Assembly: GCA_963784805.1 (NCBI GenBank)
Contig: CAWASR010000028.1
Span: forward strand, 248,001-312,000
Length of the DNA stretch: 64,000 nt
Direction: 5' to 3'
DNA from: Roseiarcus sp963784805
GTDB taxonomy: Bacteria > Pseudomonadota > Alphaproteobacteria > Rhizobiales > Beijerinckiaceae
Part shown: positions 53,998-62,414 of the stretch, piece after piece
Layout of the letters: every line of letters begins with the position of its first letter
Numbering within the stretch: position 1 is the stretch's first letter
Notes under the pieces: model-generated
Databases searched by the model: none
Seen by the model: the letters and a program-made list of their open reading frames with translations, nothing else
What the model was told of the DNA's origin: nothing
Made by a program: the position numbers and the translations under genes

Positions 53998-56205
53998 ATG
54001 ACACTGCAGAATTTCCGCTTCGAGACTGACGCCGACGGCGTCGCGCTCGTCACCTGGGACATGCCCGGCCGCTCGATGAACGTTCTGACGGCCGAAGTGG
54101 TCGCCGAGATGGCGGCGATCGTCGACGCCATCACGAACGATTCCGCGATCAAGGGCGCCGTCTTCACCTCCGGCAAGGACGGCTTTTCCGGCGGCGCCGA
54201 CCTGACGATGCTGAAGTCCATGGGCGACGAATATTCCCGCCTCGCCAGGACGCAAGGCAAGGAGGCGGCGATGCGCAGCTTCGTCGATCTGGCGCGGCAA
54301 CTTTCGCTTACCTACCGGCGGCTGGAGACCTGCGGCAAGCCGGTCGCCGCCGCGATCAATGGCGTGTGCATGGGCGGCGGCTTCGAACTCGCGCTCGCAT
54401 GCCACTATCGCGTCGTCGCGGATAGCGACAAGGCGCGCGTGGGCCTGCCGGAAATCAAGGTCGGGCTCTTCCCTGGCGGCGGCGGCACGCAGCGTGTGTC
54501 GCGGCTGATGCCGACGCCGGACGCGCTGCAGATGCTTCTGAAGGGCGACCAGTTGCGCCCCGCCGTGGCCAGGAAGATGGGCCTGGTGCACGAGGTCGCG
54601 CCTGCGAATGAGATCGTCGCGCTCGCCAAAGCCTGGGTGAAAGCCAATCCAGGCGCCAAGGCGCCGTGGGACGATCCGAAGTTCAAGCCGCCGTCGGGCA
54701 AGGTCTTCTCAGCGCAGGGCATGATGATCTGGCCGCCGGCCAACGCCATCTATCGCCGCGAGACTTATGACAATTATCCGGCGGCGAAGGCGGTCCTCGC
54801 CTCGGTGTTCGAAGGCCTGCAACTGCCGATGGATCTGGCGCTCGGCGTCGAGAGCAAATATTTCGCCAACATCCTCTTGTCCAAGGAAGCCGCGGCGATG
54901 ATCCGCTCGCTGTTTCTCTCCATGGGCGAGCTCAACAAGGGCGCGCGCCGTCCGGCCGGCGTTCCGGCGACGAACCTCAAGAAGGTCGGCGTCATCGGCG
55001 CGGGGCTGATGGGCGCAGGTATCGCCTACGTGTCCGCCAACGCCGGGCTCGAGGTGGTGCTGATCGACCGCGATCAGGAATTGGCCGACAAGGGCAAGGC
55101 CTATTCGGACAAGGTCGTCAGTACGCAGATCGCCAAGGGCCGGGCGAAGACGGCCGACAAGGAGGCCCTTCTCGCCCGCATTCATGCGACGGCGGACTAT
55201 GCTCTGCTGAAGGGCTGCGACCTCGTCGTCGAGGCGGTGTTCGAGGACCGCGCGGTCAAGGCCGAGGCGACCAAGAAGGCGCAGGCCGTTCTGGGACCGG
55301 ACGTGGTCTTCGCCAGCAACACCTCGACGCTGCCGATCACCTCGCTCGCCGAAACTTCGCTGAAGCCGGAACAATTCATCGGCGTGCATTTCTTCTCGCC
55401 GGTCGACAAGATGATGCTGACCGAGATCATCATGGGCGAGAAGACCGGCCCGAAAGCGCTGGCGACGGCGATGGATTTCGTTCGCGCGATCAGGAAGACG
55501 CCGATCGTCGTCAACGACTGCCGCGGCTTCTACGTCAACCGCTGCGTCGGCAATTACATGGTCGAAGCGCACGCGATGGTGATGGAGGGCGTGCCGCCGG
55601 CGATGATCGAGAACACCGCCAAGATGGCCGGCATGCCGGTCGGGCCGCTGGCGCTCAATGACGAAGTCGGCATCGATCTGAGCTGGCGAATCCTTCAGGC
55701 GACCGAGAAGGATCTCGGCGCGAACGCCGTCGATCCGGCGCAGAAGAGGCTCATCGAGACGATGGTCGTGAAAGACCAGCGCTTCGGCCGCAAGAACGGC
55801 AAGGGTTTTTACGACTATCCGGCGAATGGGCCGAAGAGCCTGTGGCCCGGGATCGCAAAGATCGCCGGCAAACGGCTCGACCCCGACTCGGTCAGCGTGA
55901 AGGACTTGAAAGACCGCTTCCTGTTCACCGCGGCGCTCGAGGCCGCCCGTTGCATGTTCGAAGGCGTCGTCACCGATCCGCGCGAGGCCGATGTCGGCTC
56001 TATCCTCGGCTTCGGCTACGCCCCCTATTCCGGCGGAACGATCTCGCTCATCGACGGCATGGGGCTGAAGGCCTTCGTCGCCCGCGCAAAAGAGCTCGCG
56101 GCCAAATACGGCCCGAGGTTCGAGCCCGGTGAGAAGCTGGCGCAGATGGCGGAACGCGGCGAGACGTTCTACGGGACCTACGGAGAGAAACAGAAGGCAG
56201 CGTAA
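53998..56205 (+). CDS. fadJ: Enoyl-CoA hydratase / 3-hydroxyacyl-CoA dehydrogenase
   Basis: A 735-residue bifunctional enzyme. The N-terminal crotonase domain (~1-290) has GFSGGADL, INGVCMGGGFELALACHYR (oxyanion hole) and LPEIKVGLFPGGGGTQRV; the dehydrogenase part has NAD loop VGVIGAGLMGAGIAYVSANA, HFFSPVDKMMLTEII with the catalytic His, and the paired C-terminal domains. It performs the second and third steps of beta-oxidation. The symbol is by family; FadB or FadJ cannot be separated by reading. It is the last gene of the operon and is followed after 10 nt by a strong hairpin. Confidence 0.94.
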   Translation: MTLQNFRFETDADGVALVTWDMPGRSMNVLTAEVVAEMAAIVDAITNDSAIKGAVFTSGKDGFSGGADLTMLKSMGDEYSRLARTQGKEAAMRSFVDLARQLSLTYRRLETCGKPVAAAINGVCMGGGFELALACHYRVVADSDKARVGLPEIKVGLFPGGGGTQRVSRLMPTPDALQMLLKGDQLRPAVARKMGLVHEVAPANEIVALAKAWVKANPGAKAPWDDPKFKPPSGKVFSAQGMMIWPPANAIYRRETYDNYPAAKAVLASVFEGLQLPMDLALGVESKYFANILLSKEAAAMIRSLFLSMGELNKGARRPAGVPATNLKKVGVIGAGLMGAGIAYVSANAGLEVVLIDRDQELADKGKAYSDKVVSTQIAKGRAKTADKEALLARIHATADYALLKGCDLVVEAVFEDRAVKAEATKKAQAVLGPDVVFASNTSTLPITSLAETSLKPEQFIGVHFFSPVDKMMLTEIIMGEKTGPKALATAMDFVRAIRKTPIVVNDCRGFYVNRCVGNYMVEAHAMVMEGVPPAMIENTAKMAGMPVGPLALNDEVGIDLSWRILQATEKDLGANAVDPAQKRLIETMVVKDQRFGRKNGKGFYDYPANGPKSLWPGIAKIAGKRLDPDSVSVKDLKDRFLFTAALEAARCMFEGVVTDPREADVGSILGFGYAPYSGGTISLIDGMGLKAFVARAKELAAKYGPRFEPGEKLAQMAERGETFYGTYGEKQKAA

Positions 56206-56215
56206 GGCGTTCTCG

Positions 56216-56276
56216 CTCCGCGCAAGCAAACTGCCCCGCCGAAGACGTCTTCGGCGGGGCAGTTTGCTGCGCGGAG
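56216..56276. terminator. 61-nt near-perfect hairpin after fadJ
   Basis: A 31-nt left arm (56216-56246, CTCCGCGCA...CGAAGAC) and a 30-nt right arm (56247-56276) are exact complements apart from one bulged A, with essentially no loop. The stem is GC-rich. There is no T-run, so it may end transcription from the fadJ operon by hairpin strength alone, or be a mobile palindromic element. A dispersed repeat would show as further copies in the genome. Confidence 0.6.
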
Positions 56277-56327
56277 CCAAATTCCGAGGATCACGGATGT
56301 TGGGGAGTCAGCACGATCGCCCCGAGA

Positions 56328-56668
56328 TCATTCGAAGTCGATAATTCCCGACGCCATCGAGCCGTGTTGGCCGAAAAGGTCGGAGACCGACACGCACCAT
56401 CGAATGACACCGAGCTTCGCGATCTGTCCCTCGGCGTTGGATTTCGCGCGCAGCAGTTCGGCTTCGACCGCAGGCTCGTCTTCGTCCCGGACGACGGATG
56501 CCCTGAGTAGGAGCATGCGCGTCATGTTGATCTTGGCGCCGGGACAAACGGCCTCGGCCTCCTTTCCCGCAACGAACGCCAACACATAGAGTTCGTATTT
56601 CTGAACGGCCCACGCTGGCCCCGAGAGACAGGCGGCGCAGAGCGCGGCGGCAATCTCTCTCTCTTCAT
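56328..56668 (-). pseudogene. Small secreted-protein gene interrupted in a GA run
   Basis: From ATG 56668 the minus strand reads MKRER and then leaves the coding frame. One frame over, directly behind a five-unit AG repeat (56652-56664 region), it continues with IAAALCAACLSGPAWA, an ideal signal peptide, and a ~95-residue mature part with KYELYVLAFVAGKEAEAVCP and a C-terminal GIIDFE. Removing one AG unit joins ATG, basic residues, signal peptide and mature protein in one frame. No start codon exists in the second frame behind an in-frame TGA. Family not recognised. This could be phase variation, a recent mutation or a sequencing error. Confidence 0.5.
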
Positions 56669-57061
56669 CCTTTGCCCCACTTCACGAGAGTAGAGTACGT
56701 TTTGAGCGGGCAAGGAACCGGGCGTAGTAGCCTACCCTGCACAATTGCCGTTGTCGCTTGCTTCAACAATCATAAAGCAAATCGACGCGGCTTCCTCCGC
56801 CGATCGCAATGTCCACGATCTAGACGCCGGTGCGCTAGTCGTCGTTATCGAACCTGACGCGATCGAACGCCTCGGACCCCCGCAGCAGCGGCGCCCCGCC
56901 GGCGGGAAGGACGCCAACGTTCAAGAGGGTGTGGGGAGAAAATTAGCACTCAAAGAGCTATGCTGATAACATACTGATATCGTTACGTAAATGAAATTTC
57001 CCACTTGCCAAGGCGTGGCGGAAGTGAGAGCATTCGCTCCCGTCAGGACTTGGAGGGCCGC
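56669..57061. other. Gap between secreted-protein gene and usg
   Basis: About 390 bp. It should carry the promoters of the two divergent genes. The part near 56930-57000 is AT-rich (AAAATTAGCACTC to TACGTAAATGAAATTTCC) and is the likely promoter area for usg. No other coding sequence or repeat is evident. Confidence 0.4.
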
Positions 57062-57331
57062 ATGATCTGCGCCGACTTTCGCCGCCAGCTCGAAGGCTAC
57101 GGGCTCACGACCGCAAACATCCTCTATCGCCTGCCCGACCACCCGGGCATCCTGCAAAACTACATCTGGCAACAGCACGACCTGCATCCGCATTTCCCCG
57201 AACTCAAGAAGTTCCTGGATTTCTGGGCGCGCGAACTCGAGGGCCTCCTGCATTCGGTGACCGTCGCCCATGCGCGCCTGATCCGGCCGGCCGAGTTCCG
57301 GACGGTCGAGGGCGAGTTCCGGCTGAACTGA
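57062..57331 (+). CDS. usg: Usg family protein
   Basis: An 89-residue conserved protein. YGLTTANILYRLPDHPGILQ, WQQHDLHPHFPELKKFLDFW and HARLIRPAEFRTVEGEFRL are its family signature. ATG 57062 has GGAGG 6 nt upstream. Function unproven; the family was named for its place near trp genes in other bacteria, but no trp gene is here. Confidence 0.88.
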   Translation: MICADFRRQLEGYGLTTANILYRLPDHPGILQNYIWQQHDLHPHFPELKKFLDFWARELEGLLHSVTVAHARLIRPAEFRTVEGEFRLN

Positions 57332-57761
57332 TCCGGCGCTCCGGAGGGGCGCCCCGTCCGCACGCCGCCAGGCCGAAATTCCGCAGGATTTGGGGAACCT
57401 GCGGATCGGCTTCGCTTCCGCCTTCATCAGGCTGTGGTTGGCGAGACGCACGATCGTCTCATTGCCATTCCGCATGACTCCGATGCGGCTCTTTATCCTG
57501 GAATCCGGCGCATGCAAGGGTCGTCCACGCCCTGTGTCGAATCCCGCCCAAAAAATGACGGAACGTATCGCCCTCGCGGCGTCAGGCTGCCGCCGGCTTG
57601 AAGCACGTCGCAAGCCCACCCTGACAGACTGGTTGTACGGGGAGGACGGGTTGGCGTTGACGTCTACTGAGCAAAAGCCTGAGAATTCCTAACATTGCCG
57701 GCTGGACTCATCTGTTGGCGTTGGCTATGGTTCGAACAACGAGGAAAAGCGAGAGCATAAG
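57332..57761. other. Gap upstream of the sulfotransferase remnant
   Basis: A 430-bp stretch with short open frames on both strands but no conserved protein that I recognise. Composition shifts from GC-rich (to ~57600) to AT-rich (from ~57680), so it probably contains the boundary of an acquired segment. No terminal inverted repeats or tRNA were found. Confidence 0.4.
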
Positions 57762-58495
57762 TTGATTTGGATAAGCGGGCCGCCCCGGTCGGGCACGACG
57801 ATGTTGAATTTTATTATCGCCGGCGACAACTACCTTCCAGAATGTACGATTATTACCGAATTATTGCGACTGTATTCTATCTGTAAAAATGACAGCGACC
57901 AACGTTACAGGTCTATTATGGGCCAAGGTACGACTCTCAAGGATAAATTTGATAAAATACTGCATATCGCGATGGCCGACATCGCGAAAGACGCAGTTCT
58001 GAAGGACCCGAATCTCTGTCTATATTTTCTGGAATGGCAGGAGCTATTTCCGCGCGATCGCATGGCCATAATTGTGCCCGAGAGACCCACGCGATGCGGT
58101 GAGTTGCGATGCTTGAGGTTCTTCGGAAGGAGGGATCCCAACGCGCGAGTCCAGCAGGCGATTGACATTGTCGCGCCACATTTCTTTAAAATAGAGAGCT
58201 TACGGCAAGAAACGAATAACGTCTTGATAGTAAAATACGAGGATATTGTCGAGCGAAGACATACAAAGGAAAAGATACCTTACGGCACATACGGAATTTT
58301 ACTGGCCTCGATGTCCATACGACGCACGAAAGTGAATTTGAATTCGATAAGCACGACGCCTTTTATACACCATTGTACGGGCAACCAGTGACAGACGAAC
58401 GTATCGGGGCGTACACGAAATTGCTTTCGGAAGGTGAATTGGCCGTCGTAAATAACATATTTTCTGGGATAATCGATCGACATTTCCGCGATTGA
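57762..58495 (+). pseudogene. Sulfotransferase-like gene with several frameshifts
   Basis: The N-terminus has the PAPS-binding loop ISGPPRSGTTMLNF and reads cleanly to about 58080. Around 58085-58140 the expected IVRDPRDAV motif occurs in the next frame (RDPRDAVS from ~58091), MLEVLRKEG in the third, and the original frame resumes with QQAIDIVAPHFFKIE and NNVLIVKYEDIV. A further shift near 58265 leads into a frame with GLDVHTTHESEFEF, YGQPVTDERIGAYTKLLSEG and the end at TGA 58493-58495. Thus at least three shifts break one ~240-residue gene. It is AT-rich relative to its surroundings, pointing to horizontal acquisition and decay, or to assembly errors. Confidence 0.72.
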
Positions 58496-58771
58496 GGCGG
58501 CAGCGCCTCAACCATTCGTTTCGCCCTGTCGGACGTCGTTGTCTTGCGTTCCGGCCGGACTATTGTGGCCGCCAACAAGGTCGGAGTTTCCGGTCGGCTC
58601 CGCGCGCCGCGTCGGGGCTTTACGGTATGCAGGCTGCCGGCTAACAGTCGAGACGGAGGAAGAGGCGGGAGTCCTTGCAGGTGAGGTACTTACTTGGGCG
58701 TACCGGTTCGGACCAAACGGAGCGGCGCGGGGGCGGCTGGGATGTGTGAAAACCCAGATCAGGAGACAGGC

Positions 58772-59296
58772 ATGGTTGCGGAACTCCCTGAGATCGGCCA
58801 CGCCGATGACGAAAGACCGTCTGTCGCCCTGCCCTATGTTCAGGCGTCCTACGCGGTCGGCGAAGACCTGGCGCTTTTCCCGCCCAACGCCGGAGTCGGT
58901 CCGAGCGCCAGGCTCGTCCGCCTGCCGGTTGTGCCCGACGAGCGGGGCAAGCTGAGCTTCATCGAAGGCGGACGCCATGTCCCGTTCGACATCGCGCGCG
59001 TTTATTACCTGTACGACGTTCCCGCCGCCGCCGTGCGCGGCGGCCATGCGCACAAAGAGTTGAAACAGCTCATCATCGCGCTTTCCGGCAGCTTCGACGT
59101 GAGGCTTGACACCGGTCGATTCCGCCGGGTGGTCCAGCTCAATCGACCCAATATCGGCCTGTTGATCTCATCGATGATCTGGCGCGAGCTCGACAACTTT
59201 TCCTCAGGCGGCATCTGCCTCGTGCTGGCCTCGATGCCCTATGAGGAGGCAGATTATTATCGAGATTACCAGACGTTCCTTAAAAACTGTGAATAG
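58772..59296 (+). CDS. fdtA: dTDP-4-keto-6-deoxyglucose 3,4-ketoisomerase-like cupin
   Basis: About 174 residues of the WxcM/FdtA/QdtA cupin family. The core VRGGHAHKELKQLIIALSGS carries the catalytic His pair, followed by FDVRLDTG and YEEADYYRDY near the C-terminus, as in FdtA. The enzyme moves the keto group from C4 to C3 of dTDP-4-keto-6-deoxyglucose; whether the product is the galacto (Fdt) or gluco (Qdt) isomer cannot be read. ATG 58772 follows AGGAGA by 5 nt. The matching aminotransferase lies at 62415. Confidence 0.85.
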   Translation: MVAELPEIGHADDERPSVALPYVQASYAVGEDLALFPPNAGVGPSARLVRLPVVPDERGKLSFIEGGRHVPFDIARVYYLYDVPAAAVRGGHAHKELKQLIIALSGSFDVRLDTGRFRRVVQLNRPNIGLLISSMIWRELDNFSSGGICLVLASMPYEEADYYRDYQTFLKNCE

Positions 59297-59412
59297 GAAC
59301 GCTTGTTTCAAGGAATTCCGCCTACGATCCCGAGATGGACTCTGGGACGTCTTATTGAGCGTCCCGACCTCACGCGCCAACTTCGAGTTCTAAAATTTCT
59401 GGGAAGCACGCC

Positions 59413-60204
59413 ATGTTTGGCATCGGCAGAAAGGTGAAGACCGCGCTCTCTCGGCGGGCCGCTCAACGCTTCGTTATTTTGTCAATCCCCCGTAGCGGCA
59501 CCAATTTCTTTATTTCAAAGATGTTGTTATCGCCGGATATTTTGCTGGCCTGGGAGCCATTTAACAATGGAATGACTTCGTGGTTCGATCCGACCGGACT
59601 CTTTAACTCCTTGCCCGAATCCACCAGAAGGACCCTGTCAGATCTCGATCTGCGAAACCGGAGCCATGAGGAATTTTTTGCGTCCGCCTTTTCGCCGGAC
59701 GCCGGCATCGCCCTGCCGGGCGTCGCTGCGCTTGGTTTTAAGTTGTTCCCGACCCAGTCTCCAGACCTGTTCTGGAGGATCACGAAAAATCCCCAATTAA
59801 AACTAATTATAATTGAGAGAAAGAATCGTCTTGAAAGTTTTATTTCTTATTTGGAGGCCTGGAGAGCTGGCAGCTGGATCAATGCTCCATATACCGGACA
59901 CTCAAAGCATTCTTTTGATCCAGTTCATTTTGAGAATTATTGCGGTTTTGTTGATACAGTTTTTGCGTCAATTCGCTCGAATATCGACGATTGCAATGTT
60001 AGCCACCTTCATTTATACTATGATCAACTGTTTCGCAACGAGAATATTTACAAACAGGCCTGTGACTTTTTGGATGTAAAATTCGTTCAAAAGGAAGATG
60101 TCCTGAAAAAACAAATGCAAGCGTCCCCTTTGGAAATTTTTTCTAATCAGTCATTTGTCTTAGAATATATTAAAGCATACCACCCTCAATACTTACGTTT
60201 GTGA
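59413..60204 (+). CDS. Sulfotransferase-like protein
   Basis: A 263-residue protein with the 5'-phosphosulfate loop ILSIPRSGTNFF near the N-terminus and a 3'-phosphate-type segment LIIIERKNRLESFISYLEAW in the middle, as in carbohydrate sulfotransferases (NodH/Stf0-like). No signal peptide. The second half is clearly AT-rich compared with neighbours. It sits between FdtA and a glycosyltransferase, so a surface glycan is the likely acceptor. Intact, unlike the sulfotransferase remnant upstream. Confidence 0.75.
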   Translation: MFGIGRKVKTALSRRAAQRFVILSIPRSGTNFFISKMLLSPDILLAWEPFNNGMTSWFDPTGLFNSLPESTRRTLSDLDLRNRSHEEFFASAFSPDAGIALPGVAALGFKLFPTQSPDLFWRITKNPQLKLIIIERKNRLESFISYLEAWRAGSWINAPYTGHSKHSFDPVHFENYCGFVDTVFASIRSNIDDCNVSHLHLYYDQLFRNENIYKQACDFLDVKFVQKEDVLKKQMQASPLEIFSNQSFVLEYIKAYHPQYLRL

Positions 60205-60382
60205 GTTTGCGATTTTTTGCAGGCAGGTTGACGGGGAGATAAGAACGAGGTGGTTTCTCCAACGCGCCGAGATCGGGACCCAAATTTCAATCAGTTCCGG
60301 GCGGCGTCGTGCTTTTTGGAGGACATCGGCTCTGAATGCCTAAACTCCGTTTAAAGGACGGCGCTGTCGCAGGGGGATTCGA

Positions 60383-61327
60383 TTGGAATTGGTTTCTATC
60401 CTCATCCCGACGTACAAGCCGCGTTTCTTCAGGGAATGTTTGACCAGCGCTCTGGCTCAGACGTGGCGAAAAAGGGAAATCATCGTATCCGACGACTGTC
60501 CGACCGATGAAATTCAGACCATCTGCGCTGAATATGCCGCCCACGTCCGCTACGAGCGCAATCCATTTCCGGGAGTCCTCGGACACAGCAACATCAGGCG
60601 CTTGTGTCGGTTGGCGCAGGGCAAATACCTAAAGTTCCTGTTTGATGACGACATCCTCCACCCCTTCTGCGTGCAGTATCTCGTGGAGGCGCTCGAGGCG
60701 GAAGCGCCGAGCGGGGCGATGCTGGCATTTTCGCCGCGCATGAAAATCGACAGCGACAATCATCCGATCGAACGACTGGACTCTTTTGCAGGGCGATCGG
60801 ACCGCCTGCTGCCCGGGAGTGAAGTCATCCGTCGAATGGCCGTAACCATGCTCAACCCGATCGGCGAGTTCACCTCCGTCCTGTTTCGCCGAAGCGACAT
60901 TTTCGATCGGAACGGCGATCTGCAGATCATGTCGGTCGAAGGCGTGCATTGGCGAGGTCTGAGCGACGTCGCGCTGTTCGTTGATCTTTGCGCCCGGGGC
61001 TCCGCCGTGAGAGTTGAGGACGTCATGTCCTATTTTCGCGCTCACACCCAGTCGAACAGCGACCCGGCGTCGAATCCCGAGTGGTTCTTTGCTGTCGCGG
61101 ACTGGAAACTCGTCCTTGATTACGCTATCGGGCGCCGCCTCCTATCTCCGGACGAGATCGCGCAAGGGTACGGAAACCTGATTCAATTGCTGACCGACCA
61201 GCAGGGCTTCGTCCCGGCGTTGCGCCACCAGTTCGCCGAAGTGCTGGGACAGGTGCGACGCGATGTCGAGACCGCCGACCTAAAGCGACGTTCCCGCCGG
61301 GAGTTGCTATCAAGGTTGCCGGCGTAG
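60383..61327 (+). CDS. Family 2 glycosyltransferase
   Basis: A 314-residue GT-A enzyme. SILIPTYKPRFFRECL begins the Rossmann-like part, IIVSDDCPTDE and YLKFLFDDDILHPF hold the nucleotide-sugar and metal-binding Asp groups. TTG 60383 is the start with GGGGGA upstream. No membrane segments. It probably adds one sugar to an O-antigen or capsule unit. Confidence 0.87.
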   Translation: MELVSILIPTYKPRFFRECLTSALAQTWRKREIIVSDDCPTDEIQTICAEYAAHVRYERNPFPGVLGHSNIRRLCRLAQGKYLKFLFDDDILHPFCVQYLVEALEAEAPSGAMLAFSPRMKIDSDNHPIERLDSFAGRSDRLLPGSEVIRRMAVTMLNPIGEFTSVLFRRSDIFDRNGDLQIMSVEGVHWRGLSDVALFVDLCARGSAVRVEDVMSYFRAHTQSNSDPASNPEWFFAVADWKLVLDYAIGRRLLSPDEIAQGYGNLIQLLTDQQGFVPALRHQFAEVLGQVRRDVETADLKRRSRRELLSRLPA

Positions 61328-61380
61328 GCCGCAATGGCGGCGTCTCGCCGAATTTGTCTGGCCACGGAGCGAACCTCGAT

Positions 61381-62355
61381 ATGACGATTGGCATCCACGC
61401 GACCGCGCTCGTTGGCCCGTCGGCCAAACTGGGAACGGACGTCAGGATCGGACCTTTCAGCATCGTTCACGACGGAGTCGTCATCGCCGACTGCGCGCGA
61501 ATCGGGCCGCATTGCGAGTTGGGTGGGCTTGGCGGACGCGTCTTCATCGGTTCCGGGGCGCAATTGAGCAAGGGATGTCGCGTCGCCGGCGACGTTGATC
61601 TCGGCGACCAGGCAGAAATCGGAGAAAACGCGGTGGTCGTCGGCGTGATCCGCCTGGGACGCAGCGCATCAATCGCGGAGCACGCCTCGGCGCGCGGGCA
61701 TCTATCACTCGGAGAAAATGCTAAAATTGGGCCATCCTCTGTGCTCGCGGGCCAAGTCTCAATCGGCGACGGTACGCAGGTTTTCGCCGCTTGCTCGATC
61801 GGGGCCCCGCCGCAACACCCCACGTTTTCCGGCCCGATGGGATCCATCACGATCGGTCGTCATTGCGTCATACGCGAATTCGTCACCATACACCTGTCCA
61901 CGCGCGACGCGCCGACTCGCATTGGCGACGATTGTTACATAATGGCTGGATGCCACATCAATCACGATTGCCGCCTGGGCGACGACGTGAAGATGGCCAA
62001 TTCGGCCACCCTGGCCGGCTATGTCCACGTCGGCGACCATGCGTACCTGGGTATGCATTCCGTCGTCCATCAGCGAATGCGCATAGGGGCCTACACAATG
62101 ATTGGCATGAACGCGGTGGTGGTGCGGCACGTGCCGCCGTATGCGACCGTCATCGGCCGTCGCTTCACCAAGATCAATCGGATCGGGCTTGAAATCCGCG
62201 GCGTCGATGCGGCGGAAGTGGACACCATCGAGGCCTACTATTCCGGCCGCGCCGACGCGCGTGCCGCGAAGTCCGGCTGGATCGACCGGATTGAAGCCTT
62301 TGGAGCCGACTGCGGCTACAAGGACGTGATGCCTCCACGATTCGGCTCTCGTTGA
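61381..62355 (+). CDS. LpxA-like left-handed beta-helix acyltransferase
   Basis: About 324 residues, mostly hexapeptide repeats (e.g. SAKLGTDVRIGPFSIV, LGDQAEIGENAVVVG). The catalytic region YIMAGCHINHDCRLGDDVKM (H192 and H195) and VHQRMRIGAYTMIGMNAVV match LpxA, and VPPYATVIGRR follows as in that family. Because it lies between a glycosyltransferase and an FdtB-type aminotransferase, it may N-acylate the dTDP-3-amino-3,6-dideoxyhexose (FdtC/QdtC role) rather than make lipid A. ATG 61381 is preferred over TTG 61354. Confidence 0.8.
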   Translation: MTIGIHATALVGPSAKLGTDVRIGPFSIVHDGVVIADCARIGPHCELGGLGGRVFIGSGAQLSKGCRVAGDVDLGDQAEIGENAVVVGVIRLGRSASIAEHASARGHLSLGENAKIGPSSVLAGQVSIGDGTQVFAACSIGAPPQHPTFSGPMGSITIGRHCVIREFVTIHLSTRDAPTRIGDDCYIMAGCHINHDCRLGDDVKMANSATLAGYVHVGDHAYLGMHSVVHQRMRIGAYTMIGMNAVVVRHVPPYATVIGRRFTKINRIGLEIRGVDAAEVDTIEAYYSGRADARAAKSGWIDRIEAFGADCGYKDVMPPRFGSR

Positions 62356-62414
62356 GTGCGGAGGCGGGTCATCGGAATGCTCAAGAAAAGACCTTGCATG
62401 GCTGGTATTAGCGA

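Noticed and set aside
56745..56966. 73-codon plus-strand frame
   Set aside because: No family, poor start context, falls in a probable promoter region.
57540..57570. tRNA-like GTCGAATCCC stretch
   Set aside because: No acceptor, D or anticodon stem can be drawn around it.
57390..57692. 100-codon plus-strand frame before the sulfotransferase remnant
   Set aside because: No conserved sequence, no ribosome site, and it bridges a change in base composition.
58508..59053. Minus-strand frame opposite fdtA
   Set aside because: It covers the fdtA start and half of its coding region on the opposite strand; no motif.
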